The notes under the pieces were generated by a model. It was not told the origin of the DNA, did not search any database, and saw nothing but the letters and a program-made list of their open reading frames with translations. From contig OX327693.1 in the NCBI GenBank assembly GCA_946807835.1, positions 10,743,501 through 10,807,500 on the forward strand: a stretch of 64,000 nucleotides of DNA, in the 5' to 3' direction. Source of the stretch: Ailanthus altissimus (lineage: Eukaryota; Streptophyta; Magnoliopsida; Sapindales; Simaroubaceae). Positions 62,988-64,000 of this stretch are shown here, in pieces; position 1 is the first letter of the stretch; every line of letters starts with the position of its first letter. The position numbers and the translations under genes are program-made.

Positions 62988-64000
62988 TATTGTTTGACTT
63001 AGAATTTACCAAAATGACCTTACTTATTTGATAAGTAAAAAGAATTAATTAAATGAAAAATTGTTTTGTTTTAATTGATTGGTCAAACAATGATTATTTA
63101 ATGCATTTGTTATGTTTTGATATGATTAAAAATAATATGGAAACAAAAGCATTAGATGGCTATTTTGTGGTGGGGTTAAAATGTATTAAACAAGCAAGTG
63201 AAGAAATGCTACTTTCGGCCAACACTCCACTTTTATTTTATTTTATTTATATTTTTTAATGTAATTAAATCAAAAACAAAGGCAAGAAAGCAAATAAATT
63301 GTATGCCATGCTTGGTGGGACCTTATGACTTGTAAAATGATGAAAGAGTGTTTCATTATTTGCTCACAATTTTGGTCAAATGCATCCATTATTTTGCATC
63401 ATTTATTTATTGTAAACAAGTGATAAAATAATACTAAATGAAAGAGGTGTGTGTGCCATACATGGTGGGCCATATGTTGCTTGTGAAAGAGAAGGTAAAT
63501 GAAGCAAATTAAAGAGGAAAATTTTGCTCATTTGAGAGTTAGACAATTCGGTCAAGTGAGAGAGAGTAAGTGAAGTCTTTTGTTCTCTAAGTGTTAGAAA
63601 CTATCAAGTGTTGAATGTTAAAAACAAACACTTCTCTTTGCTTTCTTTCTTTTGGCTATTGAAACAAGAACAAAAATTAGTTCATAAAAGCTTCAAGAGA
63701 TGAGCTTTCAAAGCTAGTTCATCATTTCTTTAAAAGTTTAAAAGTTAAACTAAGGTTTAAATGTGTAAACCCTTGCTGGAATCAAGTTACCATTCTAGAC
63801 TACCCAATCCCACTAAGTTGGGTACTATAATTGCGATGAGTGCATTTCAAGGCAATAACTTCAGTTTAACCAAATACAAAAGGCTTGTCAAGGTAATTAT
63901 CTACAAACCTATGTAGTTTCATTTATGAGATAATATTAAAAACTTATGTGTTTATCATTTTAAAAATTAGATTTCTAAATTTTTGTTGCGCATAAATATG
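62988..64000 (+). other. Sequence continuing from copia element C; noncoding
   Basis: Directly follows the ctaat duplication, so it was contiguous with 50923 before the insertion. Two related blocks (gccatgcttggtgggaccttatg at about 63305 and gccatacatggtgggccatatg at about 63455) form an imperfect direct repeat about 150 bp apart. A 68-codon ORF at 63053 has no recognisable domain. It could be the rest of the LTR or the older target DNA; I cannot tell. Confidence 0.4.

Overview
This is a very AT-rich stretch of plant nuclear DNA, most likely from a dicot, built almost entirely of transposable elements. I found no ordinary host gene, no RNA gene and no CRISPR array. The plant assignment rests on Ty1/copia and Athila-type Ty3/gypsy retrotransposons, MuDR-type (MULE) transposases, tRNA-Asp primer-binding sites and a plant-type LOG coding sequence. 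I cannot name the species.

Layout. 1-1690: decayed MULE transposase on the minus strand, running off the left edge. 2537-4151: solo LTR with a 5-bp target-site duplication (TSD). 6196-12985: decayed copia element A (+), with an Athila-like solo LTR (10815-12231) inserted in its 3' part. 14021-26945: copia element B of the same family on the opposite strand, flanked by TSD agtaa. A solo LTR (14131-15589) sits inside its 3' LTR, and a gag-only Athila-like element (17158-22647) sits inside its RNase H region. 29613-32720: a decayed unknown ORF and a second MULE (+). 35244-46640: fragments of at least two more Athila-like elements (-), with env-like, gag and integrase remnants and a non-LTR-type insertion bearing 18-bp direct repeats. 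46700-50923: a 5'-truncated copia element C (+).

The most interesting object is the Athila-type element at 50924-62982 (minus orientation, 12,059 bp). Its two 1438-bp LTRs are about 99.4 percent identical by eye, it has a perfect tRNA-Asp primer-binding site and a ctaat TSD, and it lies inside the copia C LTR region. Its gag-protease-RT-RNase H-integrase frame is almost intact, apart from one extra base in an A-run near the integrase C terminus.

Where Athila elements normally carry an env-like gene, this element has two sense-strand ORFs. One encodes a 182-aa basic cysteine-rich protein whose core resembles the nucleic-acid-binding proteins of carlavirus-type plant viruses. The other is an intronless LOG (cytokinin riboside monophosphate phosphoribohydrolase) sequence, interrupted by one in-frame stop about 57 codons before its end. 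My reading is that the retrotransposon captured a processed plant hormone-activation mRNA and perhaps a viral silencing-suppressor-like gene. The capture of LOG is well supported. The viral affinity and any benefit to the element are inference.

Nested TSDs give a relative order of events: copia B, then its two Athila-type insertions; copia C, then the 12-kb element, which is among the youngest insertions here.
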